Assembly: GCF_025766255.1 (NCBI RefSeq)
Contig: NW_026516720.1
Coordinates: 62,001 to 126,000 of the forward strand
Source of the DNA: Zychaea mexicana
Taxonomy: Eukaryota > Mucoromycota > Mucoromycetes > Mucorales > Lichtheimiaceae
Direction: 5' to 3'
DNA: 64,000 nucleotides
Below the pieces are notes generated by a model. The model ran no database searches. It was not told where the DNA came from and was given only the letters and a program-made list of their open reading frames with translations. Each line of letters opens with the position of its first letter. Positions within the stretch are counted from its first letter, which is position 1. Made by a program: the position numbers and the translations under genes. Below are positions 52,001-62,161 of this stretch, piece by piece.

Positions 52001-54125
52001 GTGTTGCAAGCTGCGGGTCGGCAAGGTTTCCGATATCACATTTGGAGCAAGATCCCCTTACACCCAGACCGTGAGATCCTCGAAAGCATTCCATTGGCTC
52101 CAAAGCAAGTGAATGTTGATGGCAAACCGAACCATATCTTTGGATGTGTATTTTGGAACAATGGTAAAGAGCCATCCACTTCGTCGACCCGTCCTCGCTA
52201 TTTGCCACTCTACACTACGCTATTTTTAAGTTTTCTGATGCTCTTATCATCTACTGACATGACGCAACCCCTCTTTTTTTTTTTTAAAAATTCCACAGTG
52301 TTCTTGTGCGAACGACACCTACGAGCATCGGATGTCTACACGCACGCCCATCGTGAGGAGCTAGAAGTCAAACCGAGAAGCCGGTCCCGGTCACGATCCC
52401 TCACTCGCTCCACCAGCATTCCTACCCTGCCAGGCTGGCTTGGCGGCAATAGCAGCCAACGGTCACGCTCCATGTCTCCTTCACGCGGTGCTGTCAAACC
52501 TGCATCATCACGTTCTTCGCCCATCCACGGTGGAGCAGCAGCAGGTGGCAAATTGTCATTTAGCAAAAAGTCCACCCGGTCCCGCTCTAGCAGCATGACA
52601 TCCAGTTCATCCTCGGGCAATACTCTGGCTAGAAGCTTGACGAAATCAACCTCGTCGTCAACCACAGCAACAGCAACATTGCTTGATCATTATCAACCTT
52701 ATCAGCAGCAAAAGCAGAAGCAGCAAATGACAATAGCAAGACCGACTAGCAAGATGATGCAGCGCAAGAGTTTGCCACCTTCGTTGTGTCCGCCTTCGGA
52801 ACCCATTTTGCCGCGACCTATGGTTTCTAGTCCACAAGAGGATCTCGACCTTGCAGTAAGTCTAGCATGACTCTAAGAAAAAAGATCAAAGCAGTAGCCA
52901 GGAACTAGTAAATAGTGATAATGAATGTTGACTTGCAATGTATTCAGAATTCACGACCTTCCAGCCGAAGCAGCACCCGATCATCCACATCCTTTAATCA
53001 CGCGTTTGCCAATGGCCCATTCTCAAATTCGGTTTCGCTGGCGAGCCATAGCACCCGAAGCTCACTGAGCCTGGAAGATTTGGAAATGGCAAAGGTAATA
53101 TAAAGAAATACGCCCTTTTTTTTAAAAAAAAAAAAACTTTGATGATGTGCCCTCCTTTGTTTACTGATCTTCTTGACAACAACAACAACAACAACGATTT
53201 GCTCCTGCAGCATTCACCATCACCCCCACCACCACCACCCTCCTCAACAACAACATCAGCATCCAGAATGTTCCCCGAGACAAGCGATGATGTTGCGCGC
53301 AAACTTCAGCAATTGTTAGGCACATCCATGAACAACAACAGTAGTAGCAGCAGCAAGAGAACATCACGGCAGGTTCCGTTTAAGCCTCGCGACGAACGGC
53401 CCAATGGATTTGTGGTATCGTCTGTTGGCAACGGCATCAATAATAATGATGCGTCTAGCGGAGGCGCTTGCCGTAGCACCCAAGTCATGGACAAATGCCG
53501 CATGCTTACTGAGCAAATGACCCAGCTGACAGCGTCGGTACAATCGGTAAGGAACAACAAGTGTTTCACTTTGTTTTTATTTTACGCCATGTTTTACGCC
53601 ATGTATACATGCACACACACAAACAGTTACTTTTCGAGCCCTTTCCCCCCCCCTACCCCCACCTCCTCGCCCCGAAGCACCGACCCCAACTCCAGGGCTT
53701 AGTATGATGACCCTTCGGCTTCGGCTAACACAAAACTTTCATTATGTGTAATATAGCGAGCGGCACACGATTCCGGATATGATGTCCGTGTAAGTATAGA
53801 TTGAAGAATGATAATTTTCTTTGTGTTTTTAGATCTAATATGGCTTTTATGTATATAGCGCTTCAATAGCAACGAGTTGGAAGAAATCAAATTGTCACTG
53901 GGCCATTATCGCAACGAACGACGTGCGTCGCAGTCTCCTCCACCGCCTACCTCCCAACCACCTACAACAACAACAACAACAACACATGCTGCTACAGCCT
54001 TCGATCCCGAGAGCTTCTTGGCACGCAAGATCAAGCAGGCTCACGCAGAACGCGACTTTTTGGATCGCTCGACAACTGATTTCAAAAGTCGTGTGCTTGC
54101 CGAGTTTGGTCGTCAACAACTGTAA
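49097..54125 (+). CDS. DH-PH Rho guanine nucleotide exchange factor
   Basis: Fifteen exons (49097-49117, 49287-49445, 49528-49570, 49707-49837, 50087-50380, 50504-50708, 50853-51007, 51092-51371, 51484-51708, 51810-52163, 52299-52855, 52948-53094, 53211-53546, 53757-53789, 53859-54125) encode 1068 residues. The DH domain spans about 125-330: HIAEFLKTERSYVKTL, then MEEILETNERFMSDLE, and the conserved late helix LLSEPVQRITRYTMMIK. A PH-like region follows (about 337-560, KRPVTLFLFADKLMIAER). The last 450 residues are disordered, with Arg/Ser repeats (SRSRSRSLTRS), poly-Q and poly-S, and end in a helical segment (FLARKIKQAHAERDF). Such proteins load GTP onto Rho-family GTPases controlling actin and cell-wall polarity. 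The N-terminal 118 residues carry no domain I recognise. Exon 4 uses a GTTGGA donor, weaker than the rest. Confidence 0.88.
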
Positions 54126-54675
54126 AAGCAAACCCCCTTCCACCTCTCTATCAATCTTCTCCCAAGTGTCCTGACATTTCATCACACTTGCACGTCAAAC
54201 CTTACCACCTCCAGCACGCACATTTTCTTTTTATATTATTATTGTCATCATTATTCCCATATACAACCATCGACTTCATCGTCATATGCCAATCACCCCT
54301 CACAAAAAAAAAGCTCACTTTATGTTGTAGATATCACTTCACTCAGAGACATACGCAACCTTAAAAACGTTCATTTCCAATATCCTATCCTATCCCCCCC
54401 TCTCTCCATCTACCTTTGTACAAAATCCCTTCTTTGCTCGTATTTGTTTCTCTGCTCTAACAAGTCTCCAGTTCCCTTTTATTATTATCGTCTTTTGTAG
54501 TTCTTCCATATACCCCCTCTCCCCCGCAGTTCTGTACAAAACAATTTTATTTATGCGCACCCACACAAAACACAACACATATCTCTCTCTCTCTCTCTCT
54601 CTCTCTCTTTGTATGATCTTTTTTTACAAGAAAAGAAAAAGAAAAATAAACATCTATTAATACTATGTTGTAAAA
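54126..54675. other. Convergent 3' intergenic region, RhoGEF and TPR genes
   Basis: Pyrimidine-rich sequence with a CT microsatellite at 54581-54608 and AAATAAA-type signals near 54644, serving as 3' UTRs of the two convergent genes. No gene seen. Confidence 0.5.
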
Positions 54676-55947
54676 TCACTTTTTGCCAAATAAACCGCCG
54701 AGCCATGCGCTTGCAGCAGCATCATCCTTCTTGAGTGGTTTTGGTGATGGTTCAATGGCCGAGGTAACCGCACTCAAAGTCGTAGCACCTTGATGTTCTT
54801 TTTGGGAAAGTTGTTCGTTGAGTCGTTGAACGTTCATTTCGTAGTGTTCCTGCCCCATACTATCGTTGGATGCAGTAGCATACGATACCGCCTGCTTGTA
54901 ATGTGTCAATGCCTTGTCGAAATCTCCTTTAATCTAAATTATATTTTGATACAAGTTAATAACTTTAAACAGACAGAGACATATGTATACAATATTTACC
55001 TCGAGGAGTCGACCCAGGTTATTGGAAACAACACCACCGCATTCTCGACAATCTTGATCTTCCTTTTGACTACACGACTCGAGCGATGCCTGCGCCCAAC
55101 CAAGTGCTTCCTCCGTCTTGCCCATACCATACATGACCTCACATAATTGGTTTTGTATGATACCCTTGTGACAAACCCAATCGTCCTGCGGCATTGATTT
55201 CAATGCTTGCAGCAACAACGGGAGAGCCAGCTCATAGTGTCGCTGAGTCGCATACAGACTGGCCAAAGAACAAAGTGTCGTTATCCGCAACTCCTGATCT
55301 TCTTGTTGTTGTTCATCTTGCACATTCTTAAACGCCCACGTCAAGAATCGTTCAGCTTGTTGCTGATCGCCAATACGCAAATACAGATCGCCTAATTTTT
55401 TGGCAACAAATACCGAGGGCCGGAACTTATAGGCACGCGTGTATTCTGTAATGGCTTCCAAAACATGACCAGCGCGATTCTCATTGTCGGCCAATCGCAA
55501 TCGTAACTGATGGATGATCTCGGACGTCGATTCGTCGAGTGCCGGATCGTCAAGCGCAAGCGCAAGGACCTGACGCACGTATTTCGCTGCCACGGCGTAA
55601 TCGGGCGATACATGTTCTCGAACATACGCGCCATGAAGTAAATTGCGTGCACGATACGATAATTCTGTAGGTGTGGGCTCGCAATAGTGCTCAATGTATA
55701 AATGGTAGGATTGCCATGTAATGGCTGTTGCTAGCGCAAGCGAGATCGCTGTCAGCGCAGTGTATTTCATCGTTACTCGGACTTGTTTGCCGACAACTTG
55801 GAATGCTGCAAGAGTGGGATTGCTCGTCATGGCCGGTTTAGGTGGTAAGGACGTCTGTTGCCATCGTCGTTGCTGTTGTTGTTGAATATTTCGAATAGGG
55901 TTCATGCGCCGGCATAGCCGTGGTAGGCTCGAAAGGCGGCTATTCAT
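54676..55947 (-). CDS. Mitochondrial TPR protein (Mgr3-like)
   Basis: Exons 55947-55000 and 54933-54676 encode 401 residues. The start at 55947 has A at -3 and gives a basic, acid-free mitochondrial presequence (MNSRLSSLPRLCRRMNPIRN); an in-frame ATG at 56004 would add 19 residues. A single membrane helix follows (YTALTAISLALATAITW), then TPR-like repeats: AITEYTRAYKFRPS, KKLGDLYLRIGDQQQAERFL, LCSLASLYATQRHYELAL, and DKALTHYKQAVSYA. The layout of presequence, one membrane span and C-terminal TPRs matches Mgr3, the substrate adaptor of the Yme1 i-AAA protease in the inner membrane. The tail ends SAWLGGLFGKK. Assignment to Mgr3 is by architecture and is moderately sure. Confidence 0.8.
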
Positions 55948-57493
55948 GGTATTGCTCTTTTTTTTTATATGCGAAATAAAACCAGATGGTATTTGTTTTT
56001 CCATATGTACACTACTTCAAGGTGCTGGGAACGAAATGTTGCTGGGTTGTGTGCCTAGCTGTTTCGTTTGACAACATTATCAAACAACCCGCTGTCAAAT
56101 GCTAACGCTGTAATCCCCACAGTAAACGGAAAAGTAAACGTTCATAGTAATCGAGAACCATGCAAAAGGCACGGGCTACTGCCTTTTAGCGGGATACCAT
56201 ATGAGATTGTACTCGTCCGCCTCGAGGACTTTTGCATCTAATAAGATTCTAATGATATCCCGATCTAACTGCACCGCAAAGATATAAAGTATTGACTGAC
56301 CTTGATAGACTCTTTGTTTTGAACAAGATGAATAAGAACAGTATAATTGGTAGCGCCTTTTACGCTATTAATCTGTAGTAGCTCTATTTTGTTAATGTCA
56401 TTGAGCAGCTCTACACAGCTTTATCCATCCTTCCTCGGTCATGCAGCAGGCGAACAAACATGTAATAAGCCCCATCATTGTGGACCTTTGGTACTCGTAA
56501 TTGCGGCAATTGGACAAGTGCATCAGAGCATGGTTGAAAAATAGGGAAGCCCAACTATATCATTGGTCAAGATGTCGTATGTGTCCATAAAGCGACCCCA
56601 GCCCAAAATGATTGGAGAGTGTTGTGGATAACTGTTTACCAAATCAATTTATCAGAGACGACGTGAAAAGGAGCTGATTGCAAGGGTATATAAAATGATT
56701 CACATTGTCTGTAAGTAGAGCTGGTGTCGTGTGATGTTGAACTGCTCGATCCTGTTGTGGTTGATGAGGAAAATTTATGCCTGTTTCAAACCATTTTTAT
56801 GCGATGGCTTCACAATGCAAATCGTGAACGAGTATTAAGATAAAACTGCTGTTACCTGGCAGTATAAGTTATCGTAGATGTCTTTTTTGTCTTTTCACTT
56901 GTTTAACAATGACAACTCATTTCAATTCTACATAATACGTGATGCTGCTGGAACATACCAGAAGCAAAGTGGGTCCTTGTGATTTTTAAAGATGTATACT
57001 CCTATATAATGATAAGATAGTTGTTCGTCTCAAATGCAAATCTTTCCTTCAGACCTATACATTACACAGCTCAGGTCTAACAAGAGACCATCTAATTTGA
57101 TGACCTATTGTTTTCTGAGACGGACTACATAGTGCGGTCGAATGCATGTATTACTTGGCAACAAATATTACCATACGCGGTAACAAAAATAGGCGATTAT
57201 ACATGACCCCCACGAGCCACATTTTACTTGTGTTCTATCTCTCTAACTACATATGCAAACAGACATAACCCGTGAACCAAAGCCAAGAGTCTCGGCCTGT
57301 TGCTCTTTCATAAAAAGTTAACCAGTTGGTTCCCTCTTTTTGTTGCCTGCTGACAAACTTTTTTTTTCTGGCACTTTCGAGATTTTATCAATTTTATTCT
57401 TTTTCTTTTTTCCCGCGCGCGTGGGGAGTGTGTGTGCAGGAATCCCTCTTTCTCTCTTATTGTTACCTTTTTTTTTTTTTTTACCACATAAAG
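55948..57493. other. Intergenic region, TPR gene to FYVE-RING gene
   Basis: AT-rich, about 1.5 kb. It holds the TPR gene promoter, an 8-bp inverted repeat (AAAAGGCA / TGCCTTTT) at about 56165-56188, and presumably the unseen first exon of the FYVE-RING gene. A T14 tract ends at about 57482, just before that gene's first recognisable exon. No other gene is visible. Confidence 0.5.
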
Positions 57494-58953
57494 TACGGCA
57501 TATTGGATCCACGAACGACAGAAAAGCACGGACCTGGAGGTGTCTTCTCCATCCCAAAACTAAAGCCATTGCACAATGCAAAACAGTGTACAGAATGTAG
57601 TGCCCCATTTAGCCTCTTTAAACCAAAGTACCATTGTCTCTCTTGTGGTAATTATATTCAACTACATTCAAATAGCTTTTGCATTCATCCGAGAATGTGT
57701 AGCTAACAGCAATCCTGGTTTCCATGTGTCAATAGGAAGCGTAGTTTGTGGCCCATGTTCGAGCAATAGACGTTCCCTCCCGAAATTTGGCTACAGCAAG
57801 TATGTCAATCCATCATTAATTGCCTATTTTATTCAGGACAACAGCTAACTTGTAGATAATTAAAGTCCTGTACGATGCTGTAATACTTGTGATACCCTAA
57901 TCCAGATGCAACAAATGAATTCGTCGCATTTGCATGCCATGCCCTTGAAACAATTGAAAAGATATATCAGCGCTTATAACTTACCGGCTAAAGGCGCTAT
58001 TGAGAAAGACGACCTTGTACGTATCATTATAAATACTCGGCCCATTTCTAATACCAGCGAAGTTTATTTTCGAACACATCGAGCGACGCTTACATCAGCT
58101 CAGCAGCAGCAACAGCAGCAGCGGCATCATCAGGGACAACAACCCTATGAGGAAAATACAGCGGCGTCATCGTTTTCTAATTTTATCAACGACATTTTTG
58201 GAGGAGGAGGGACGAGTCAAAAGAGGCAACAAGAAGAACACAATCGACGACAACAGCAACAGCAACAGCAACAGCAAGAATATTTGAGACAGCAGCAGCG
58301 TCAGCAACAAGAAGCCTATAGGCAACAATATGCTCGGCAACAACAGCAAGAGCAAATTCGGCGACAACAGCAACAACAACAACAACAACAGGAACAAGAA
58401 GAGCAACGAAGGAGAAGGCAGCAACAAGCTGAGCAACAACAATACAGACCATCACCACCTTCAGTTCGTAAAGATGACATGCTCTCGCTAGACGACCTGA
58501 TCCGCTCCAAGATTGAACCCGGTTCCTTGTCCGTACGGACACTCAAGTCGATTCTCAAAGCCAATTTCGTAGAACAATCGCATGTGTTGGAAAAATCCGA
58601 CTTGGTGTCACGCGTCGAACGACTAGCGAACGAACGGAAAAAGGAATTGGCAGACAGGGAAGGAGGAAGTGCGGCTGTTTCAGACGATTCACTATGTCGA
58701 ATTTGTTGCGACAGTCAACAGAACTGTGTTTTTCTCGACTGTGGACACATGGTTACTTGCATGGATTGTGGAAAGCAGGTAAAGGCTGTACGAGAAATGT
58801 GCATCTGCCAGATGAGATAGTATAAAGAGAGAGAGAGATATTGTTTCTGACCTTTTTTTTTTTACGTTCGTTGAATAGCTCGTGTCGTCCAAGAATGAGT
58901 GCCCTATCTGTCGTGAGCCAATACTGAAGCTTGTGCACGTATTCCGCTCTTGA
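57494..58953 (+). CDS. FYVE-like, SAP, RING E3 ubiquitin ligase (CARP/RFFL type; first exon missing)
   Basis: Exons 57494-57647, 57736-57799, 57866-58778 and 58879-58953 give 401 residues plus stop from the first exon I can support. That exon follows a T-tract and an AAAG acceptor, and no in-frame ATG precedes it, so the initiator must be in an upstream exon. Order: FYVE-like zinc finger (CTEC, CLSC, CGPC, CNTC), lacking the full RHHCR lipid motif; a SAP-like helix pair (MPLKQLKRYISAYNLP); a long poly-Q/Arg region; a second SAP-like pair (SVRTLKSILKANFVEQS); and a C3HC4 RING (CRICCDSQQNCVFLDCGHM ... CMDC ... CPICREPI). This is the layout of animal CARP1/CARP2 (RNF34/RFFL), endosomal ubiquitin ligases. 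Confidence 0.82.
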
Positions 58954-59499
58954 TGAAAAGCATGAACGGACGAAACGAAGGACGAGGAGCGGAGAGAGGG
59001 GGGGAAGAAGATGGTGAAGAAGAAGAAGAGGAGTGGTTTATCAGTACTATATGCTGGAATAGTAAGAAGAAAAGAAGGGGGGGATAAGCATGAATAGAAA
59101 AAAGAGTTACTCCGCGCGCGGTCTGTAGCTGTTGTTCCCAGATACCTTTCTTTTCCCTTCACTAAGGGGTTTGCAAGAGGGATGATGTTGAGGGAGAGGA
59201 GGAAGAGAACTTCCTCCGATGGCCTTTTTTTTTCTATTCTCTGCGTGTGTGGTATAGTCAAGTCCATGACACTAGGAAGGGGAGGTAGCATCCTGTCCTT
59301 TGTATCCATCCCGTATAAACAAGTATTCTGCGCACTACCGTTACCTGTTTGTATATAAAAGTACCTTTACACCCCCCCTCCCTTGTCCGCCGCCTTCTCT
59401 TTTCTTTTCTTCTTCTTCTTTTCTTAATCATTAATCTATTACCACTATTACTTATTACCACTTGTTAATAATAATAATTAGCACATCATCATCCATATC
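58954..59499. other. Intergenic region, FYVE-RING gene to GPI-protein gene
   Basis: GA-rich then CT-rich sequence. The promoter of the GPI-protein gene is recognisable: a TATA box near 59352 followed by a C/T-rich tract (59370-59425) and AT-rich leader. No gene seen. Confidence 0.55.
59351..59361 (+). promoter_or_regulatory. TATA box of GPI-protein gene
   Basis: GTATATAAAAG lies about 140 bp before the start codon and is followed by a pyrimidine-rich tract, a typical TATA-plus-initiator layout for a strongly regulated fungal gene. Confidence 0.6.
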
Positions 59500-60099
59500 A
59501 TGTTTGCAGCAATCACAAAAACAGCAGCAGCAACTTTATTGCTTGTCTTACCAGCCGCTGTCTGTGCTGCATCCAGTGGGGTCCAAACATCGACACAGGA
59601 CTTTAATGTAACCTCACCGCTGGACCATGGTGTCTATGTCTGCGGACAAAAGCTTCCCATCACATATGTACTTCTCGGCGACTCATCTGGCCTCGAACTG
59701 AATATCTATATGCGTCCAGTCAATGTGAATGCTACAACCGTCACCATTGCCCAGAAAGCCGACGTATCCGAACACGCTTCATCCATCGTCACCATCAGCA
59801 ACCGCACTTTTTGGGAACACTCGTATAACTACAACATCCCGCAAAACGATACGCCCGCCGGTAATTATGAGATTGTATTCGAGTCTGTCGACGCTGGCCG
59901 AAACACGACCGTACCGATCAGTATCCGTCCCTATGTGCCAACATCTGCACCCGTGCCCAGTGCAACAGGCTCTTCTGTGTCTGCTCTACCAAGCAACTCG
60001 TCGCCATCTTCATCCAGTGGCCACCGCGCGCAAAACCAAGTGATGAACAGTTTCGGTGTTGTTATTGCGCTTGTCGGGTTCTTTACTGCAATAAATTAG
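59500..60099 (+). CDS. GPI-anchored Ser/Thr-rich cell-surface protein
   Basis: Intronless, 199 residues. A signal peptide (ITKTAAATLLLVLPAAVCA) opens it. The ectodomain begins FNVTSPLDHGVYVCGQKLPI and contains NIYMRPVNVNATTVTI and TPAGNYEIVFESVDAG. This is the pattern of the fungal Kre9/Knh1-like N-terminal domain found in many GPI-anchored Ser-Thr-rich proteins. Several N-x-S/T sites are present. A Ser/Pro-rich stalk (SALPSNSSPSSSSGH) leads to a C-terminal hydrophobic tail (SFGVVIALVGFFTAIN), a GPI signal with a plausible omega site in the Ser/Gly stretch. It would sit at the plasma membrane or cell wall; function unknown. Confidence 0.85.
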   Translation: MFAAITKTAAATLLLVLPAAVCAASSGVQTSTQDFNVTSPLDHGVYVCGQKLPITYVLLGDSSGLELNIYMRPVNVNATTVTIAQKADVSEHASSIVTISNRTFWEHSYNYNIPQNDTPAGNYEIVFESVDAGRNTTVPISIRPYVPTSAPVPSATGSSVSALPSNSSPSSSSGHRAQNQVMNSFGVVIALVGFFTAIN

Positions 60100-60199
60100 T
60101 ACGATATTTTATAATAATTCAAAATTTTAGGCTTATATTATACTAGTAAATAAACTTTTTCTCTTTTGTTTTTCACCCCAACTTTTTCTGACACATACA

Positions 60200-60859
60200 A
60201 TGGCAGCAGCAGAATATAACCATTTGCCAAAACAACTCAAGAACCACTACATTATCGCCCGTCACGGCTTTTCGCTTGCCAACAATGCCAAGCTCATTTG
60301 TTCTAACCCAGACATTGCCATTCCAACCAATGTGGGTCCATTAGGCACGGGTTGGGGACTTCATGAACGCGGTCGTGAGCAAGTCAAGCAGTCGGCCCAA
60401 CTATTGGCTGATCATCTCGCCAATGTAAACAAGGATCAAGTCAAAGTGTTTTGCTCTCCCTTTGTCCGTACGCGCCAGACGGCTGAAATCTTTTCCCAAG
60501 TGCTCGGCGTCACTCCCCAGCCCACACCCAATCTAGCTTTACGCGAACGATTCTATGGTTCGTTTGACATGACCTCGGACGATAACTACAAGGTGTGCTG
60601 GAAGGATGATAATGAAGGTCCTGATCATGGTGAACATAGTCAATATGGCATCGAGTCGCCTAGCAGCGTAGCCAATCGAACCACGCAGTTTATTGTGGAT
60701 GAAATTGAGGCCAAGATGGAAAACAAGACGGTTTTGTTGGTTGCCCATGGTGATGTCTGCCAGATCATGATTACCGCATTCATGCACACGGATGCCTGGC
60801 GTCATAGAGACATGGAGCATGTCGATACAGCTAATTGGAGGGATATGCAAGCATTATAA
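60200..60859 (+). CDS. Histidine phosphatase superfamily protein (phosphoglycerate-mutase-like)
   Basis: Intronless, 219 residues. The catalytic RHG motif appears as YIIARHGFSLANNAK (His near residue 23). The supporting residues are seen in FCSPFVRTRQTAEIF, ERFYGSFDM, and the second histidine motif VAHGDVCQIM. These define the phosphoglycerate mutase-like branch, whose members dephosphorylate or isomerise small phosphate esters through a phosphohistidine. The short length and lack of extra domains fit a stand-alone phosphatase. The exact substrate cannot be told. It lies 100 bp after the GPI-protein gene in the same direction. Confidence 0.9.
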   Translation: MAAAEYNHLPKQLKNHYIIARHGFSLANNAKLICSNPDIAIPTNVGPLGTGWGLHERGREQVKQSAQLLADHLANVNKDQVKVFCSPFVRTRQTAEIFSQVLGVTPQPTPNLALRERFYGSFDMTSDDNYKVCWKDDNEGPDHGEHSQYGIESPSSVANRTTQFIVDEIEAKMENKTVLLVAHGDVCQIMITAFMHTDAWRHRDMEHVDTANWRDMQAL

Positions 60860-61074
60860 TTTATTGTCCATGTTATTGTCGTTGTTGTTATCATTGAGTG
60901 ATTGTAAAAGAGCTGTAGACATGACACTGTAAATTTTGGAACATCCATCGATGCACTGTTCAACAGCCTATAGACAAATTACATATTCCCGCGAAAATTA
61001 AAAAAGATAGACATTGTTAAAACACACCTCACAGTACTTTTTTCCTTTCAGCTTGGTTGAAATGACGAGAGGAT

Positions 61075-62051
61075 TTAACTGACCTGGGATATGGTTGCTG
61101 CATCTGATATACCGTTTTGCAAGATATGCGTTACTTGATTTAACGATGGCATATACGAAATCACCATATTTCCATCCTTTTGCTGTTCTTCTGATTCTGT
61201 TCCATCCATCACAATCTGCTTTTGAAAGAGTACCTGTGATTCGCAAGCAAAAAAAGTCGTTAATAGTTCATTCAACGCCAAGTTAGAACAAGAGCGCAAC
61301 AAAACAGAACTTACTGCTGAGCATGCGGTGACTTGATCCAACATCTCGATACCAGCGTCTGCCAATGCCGTGCTTGCCGCTACAATGGCTGCAGCCAAAC
61401 ACGAGGTCGAGCCGTCATTTTCAAGTACATTGATATAGATATCGATGGATGATTTCGGCAGCAATTCTAATCGTACGGCGGGTGCAAGCGCTTGAACCAC
61501 TACTTGAGAATAGCCTCGTTCTTCAGGATCACGCATATGACCACGTCGCTTGCTGCAAGAGAACGTGGAGAATTTGAATTCGCAGTTGAGTGTACCATTG
61601 CTCGAGAAACCAGACCGTTTCAACTGACGTGGACCGTATCTGTAGAAGTAATGGAAGGAGAGTCGTCAGTAACGCGTGTGTGTTAAATAAGCGTTTTTTT
61701 TTCTTATTTCTAGTTTGTTATAAAGAGAGATCTTTACACTGCACAAACAGCTTTTGTGTTGCCGACTTCGATATAGGCCGAGCCATTGGCTTGCGTGACA
61801 AGACCAGTTTTAAGGACTATTCGTTGAGCAAAAAAAAAAGTAATTGAGCGTGTTATTATTTATGTTTTGCTTCCATTATGGGTTATCTTTTTCTAGCATG
61901 CGCGTTTTTTCTTACAAATGGGTCGAAGATCGTCAAGTGATCGTTGATCAACACGCTTGCCGTCGTTATTTAATATGGGTAATCGTTCTGGTACATTTGT
62001 TGAAAGAGGTGCGACGCTTTGGTCTGGTCCATTGACACGTTTACGATCCAT
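61075..62051 (-). CDS. MTR3: Exosome complex subunit Mtr3 (RNase PH-like)
   Basis: Exons on the minus strand: 62051-61916, 61816-61738, 61639-61315, 61233-61075; 232 residues. The RNase PH fold is visible: RVDQRSLDDLRPIFLKTGLV, ANGSAYIEVGNTKAVCAV, YGPRQ, and ERGYSQVVVQALAPAVRLEL, then VLENDGSTSCLAAAIVAAST and ALADAGIEMLDQVTACSA. This matches Mtr3/EXOSC6, a catalytically inert ring subunit of the RNA exosome that processes and degrades RNA in nucleus and cytoplasm. The third intron (61314-61234) is 81 nt and stop-free, so retention would keep the frame. The end ATISQVS* is the simple reading; a splice from CAG|GTCAGT to a later acceptor could give another tail. It shares a 110-bp divergent promoter with COG5. 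Confidence 0.9.
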
Positions 62052-62161
62052 GTTTTGATGCCAAATAAAAAAGTTGGAGAACAAGAACAAGAAAAAAAAG
62101 AATGCACACTAGGGTTGAATAACCGCTAGTGCTCTTTTCCACCTCTTAACCCGCCAAAAAT
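62052..62161. promoter_or_regulatory. Bidirectional promoter of MTR3 and COG5
   Basis: Only 110 bp separate the two start codons. Near the middle (62107-62131) is a dyad: CACTAGGGTT, four bases, then AACC, one unpaired base and CTAGTG. One arm contains the telobox-like AACCCTA (reverse strand). Confidence 0.65.

Noticed and set aside
51782..52870. Single 362-codon ORF read through the RhoGEF intron at 52164-52298
   Set aside because: Good splice sites remove a T-rich segment and keep phase, so the read-through is an intron artefact.
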